Shown here: in pieces, positions 62,510-64,000 of the stretch | Layout: each line of letters starts with the position of its first letter | Numbering within the stretch: position 1 is the stretch's first letter | NCBI GenBank assembly: GCA_021401465.1 | Contig: JADDMT010000037.1 | Coordinates: 186,001 to 250,000, forward strand | Length of the DNA: 64,000 bases | Source of the DNA: Teratosphaeria epicoccoides | Lineage: Eukaryota > Ascomycota > Dothideomycetes > Mycosphaerellales > Teratosphaeriaceae | Direction of reading: 5' to 3' | The notes under the pieces: generated by a model | Database searches by the model: none | The model's input: only the letters and a program-made list of their open reading frames with translations | Told to the model about the DNA's origin: nothing | Made by a program: the position numbers and the translations under genes

Positions 62510-64000
62510 ATGCCGAGAATACGTGCGTCGCCCGTGAAAATCTCGACGATCCCCCTCAACGACGATGCCTCAGACAAGCGACAGCGATTGCACGAGCGCA
62601 AGTTGCTCCAGTCCAAGCAGCGCGACCAGCTCAAGGCAGCCGCGTCGCCCGCGCGACGTGAAGGGGGGGCGGCACCACCACTCACCCCGTCGCAAGAGGG
62701 GCCTGGAAATGCGGTGGCCGGGGCGGGGGCGGGGGCGGTGGCGGTGACCCCGATGAAACGCGTGCCCATCTTGGCCAACTTCGAAGAATGGATGAAGATG
62801 GCCACCGACAACAAGATCAACGCCGCCAACAGCTGGAACTTCGCCCTGATCGACTATTTCCACGACATGAGTCTGCTCAAGGACGGCGACGCCGTCAACT
62901 TCCAGAAGGCCAGTTGCACCCTCGATGGATGTGTCAAGATCTACACCAGCCGAGTCGACAGCGTGGCCACCGAGACGGGGAAGCTGCTAAGCGGCTTGGC
63001 CGAGAGTGGACACAAGAAGCGGAGAGGCGGGGATGAGGAGCAGGAGGGGGATGGTGAAGGAGAAGAAGAGGAAGATGGGGAAGGTGAAGATGGCGTCCAG
63101 AAGCCGAGAAAGAAGAAGGCCGCCCGCTCAGCCGAGGCCACCCTGGCAGCCAGCTTCGAACAGTTACGCTTGAAGAAGATGGAGCTGGAGTTCTCCGTGG
63201 ATCCATTATTCAAAAAGGCGGCGGCCGATTTCGACGAAGGTGGGGCGAAAGGTCTGCTGATGAACCATTTGTCCATTGATGGCACAGGACGCATCGTCTT
63301 CGATAGCAGCGACGATGCACAGGAAGATGCCGGAGATGACACACGGCGAGACAGTATGGAGCCAGAGGAGAAGGAGGAAGCGGACGAGCCAATGCCGGAA
63401 GATGGCCCGATTGATCTGGCGGGTCTCGCTGCGCGCTTCTTCCCAGATCTCAACAAATTGGAAGAGCAGGACATATGCCCGTCACTCAAAACATTCGAGC
63501 TGGGCAATGGCAATGGCTCGCTTGATCTGCCCTTCTTGAAAGCCCCAGACAATTGGCGAGATGAACATCCAGAGCCGACTCGGGGTCAACATGCACATGA
63601 AGGCGCAGCAACAGACCACGATGCTCCAGTCTTTGCCATGGATGACGGCGCCGGCGACGACGGCGACGATGACGACGACGACGACGACGCCGGTGCTGGC
63701 TTCGACATGCCTCCCGAAACCGGCTTCGGCGAAGGTGGCGAAGCCTGGGCACGCAACGCAGCCCTCCAACCTCAAATGCGCGTCCACGACATCCTCGCGG
63801 GCGCAGACGAAGGCGGTGAAGTTGGCACATTCGACACCAACAGCAACACCTACGGCGTTACCCTCCAACACCGCGATCACGACCAAGAAAACATCCTCAA
63901 TTACTTCGACACAGCCCTGCACAAGAACTGGGCAGGCCCAGAACACTGGAAAATCGCCAAGATCAAAGAAGCCAATAAAGCCGGCCAAGAACAGAAACGT
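62510..64000 (+). CDS. BRN1: Condensin complex subunit 2 (Brn1/Barren/CAP-H), 5' part
   Basis: Starts at ATG 62510 and is still open at the window's right edge (497 codons seen; the family has 750-900). The N-terminal kleisin region has VPILANFEEWMKMATDNKIN, AANSWNFALIDYFHDMSLLK (the segment that contacts Smc2) and VNFQKASCTLDGCVKIYTSR. An acidic KKR/Glu-rich insert follows, then LAASFEQLRLKKMELEFSVD, PLFKKAAADFDEGGAKGLLM, NHLSIDGTGRIVFDSSD. A poly-Asp run is encoded at 63660-63695, and NWAGPEHWKIAKIKEANK lies near the end. Brn1 closes the Smc2-Smc4 ring for mitotic chromosome condensation. Divergent with the CCX gene. Confidence 0.95.
   Translation, partial: MPRIRASPVKISTIPLNDDASDKRQRLHERKLLQSKQRDQLKAAASPARREGGAAPPLTPSQEGPGNAVAGAGAGAVAVTPMKRVPILANFEEWMKMATDNKINAANSWNFALIDYFHDMSLLKDGDAVNFQKASCTLDGCVKIYTSRVDSVATETGKLLSGLAESGHKKRRGGDEEQEGDGEGEEEEDGEGEDGVQKPRKKKAARSAEATLAASFEQLRLKKMELEFSVDPLFKKAAADFDEGGAKGLLMNHLSIDGTGRIVFDSSDDAQEDAGDDTRRDSMEPEEKEEADEPMPEDGPIDLAGLAARFFPDLNKLEEQDICPSLKTFELGNGNGSLDLPFLKAPDNWRDEHPEPTRGQHAHEGAATDHDAPVFAMDDGAGDDGDDDDDDDDAGAGFDMPPETGFGEGGEAWARNAALQPQMRVHDILAGADEGGEVGTFDTNSNTYGVTLQHRDHDQENILNYFDTALHKNWAGPEHWKIAKIKEANKAGQEQKR

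Noticed and set aside
1..64000. Biosynthetic gene cluster, CRISPR array, rRNA genes or viral insertions
   Set aside because: No polyketide, peptide-synthetase or terpene core genes, no spaced direct repeats, no rRNA sequence and no viral replicase or capsid frames were seen.

Overview
The window looks like nuclear DNA from a filamentous ascomycete. Coding genes carry 0-2 short introns (49-103 nt) with GTRNGT-type donors and CTRAC-type branch points. The gene set is fungal throughout (Pex14/Pex33-like, Pex22-like, Ies2, Fap1, Atg10, Rad53/Cds1, Gdb1). Small secreted cysteine-rich genes, a RIP-like transposon relic and the protein sequences suggest a Dothideomycete, but that class assignment is inference. 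Coordinates below come from reading frames and splice signals by eye; no search was run.

Layout. 1-6.2 kb: a broken sedolisin (S53) protease, a GPI-anchored CAP/PR-1 protein, mitochondrial pyruvate carrier MPC1, a small secreted cysteine-rich gene cut by a stop, and a DEK_C/SWIB nuclear protein. 6.7-13.8 kb: eIF3b, a secreted 8-Cys miniprotein, INO80 subunit Ies2 and a Pex14-family peroxin. 14-18.6 kb: gene-poor, with a degenerate pogo/Fot1-like transposon and AT-rich decayed DNA. 18.6-31.2 kb: glycogen debranching enzyme, a frameshifted GST pseudogene, tRNA m1A58 methyltransferase Trm61, Arp2/3 subunit 1 and a U1A/U2B''-type RRM protein. 31.4-37.8 kb: Atg10, a RING protein, another secreted Cys-rich peptide, pyridoxamine-phosphate oxidase and RNase P subunit Pop4. 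37.8-40.9 kb: gene-poor. 40.9-55.3 kb: Rad53/Chk2 kinase, eIF2B gamma, a Pex22-like peroxin, NF-X1-type Fap1, an intact GST and a Csc1/TMEM63 channel. 55.3-58.7 kb: two tandem paralogous hydrophobin-like secreted proteins. 58.8-64 kb: a CCX-type cation/calcium exchanger and the 5' part of condensin subunit Brn1/Barren.

The housekeeping genes are intact and often divergently paired (Arc40/U2B'', Pdx3/Pop4, Ies2/Pex14, eIF2B gamma/Pex22, CCX/Brn1). Accessory material sits between them: secreted cysteine-rich genes, decayed enzymes and the transposon relic. The most interesting accessory signal is the pair at 56.2-57.5 kb. Two introns at equivalent positions and phases hide a shared C-CC-C-C-CC-C cysteine pattern that only appears after splicing and does not fit the usual spacing of either hydrophobin class.
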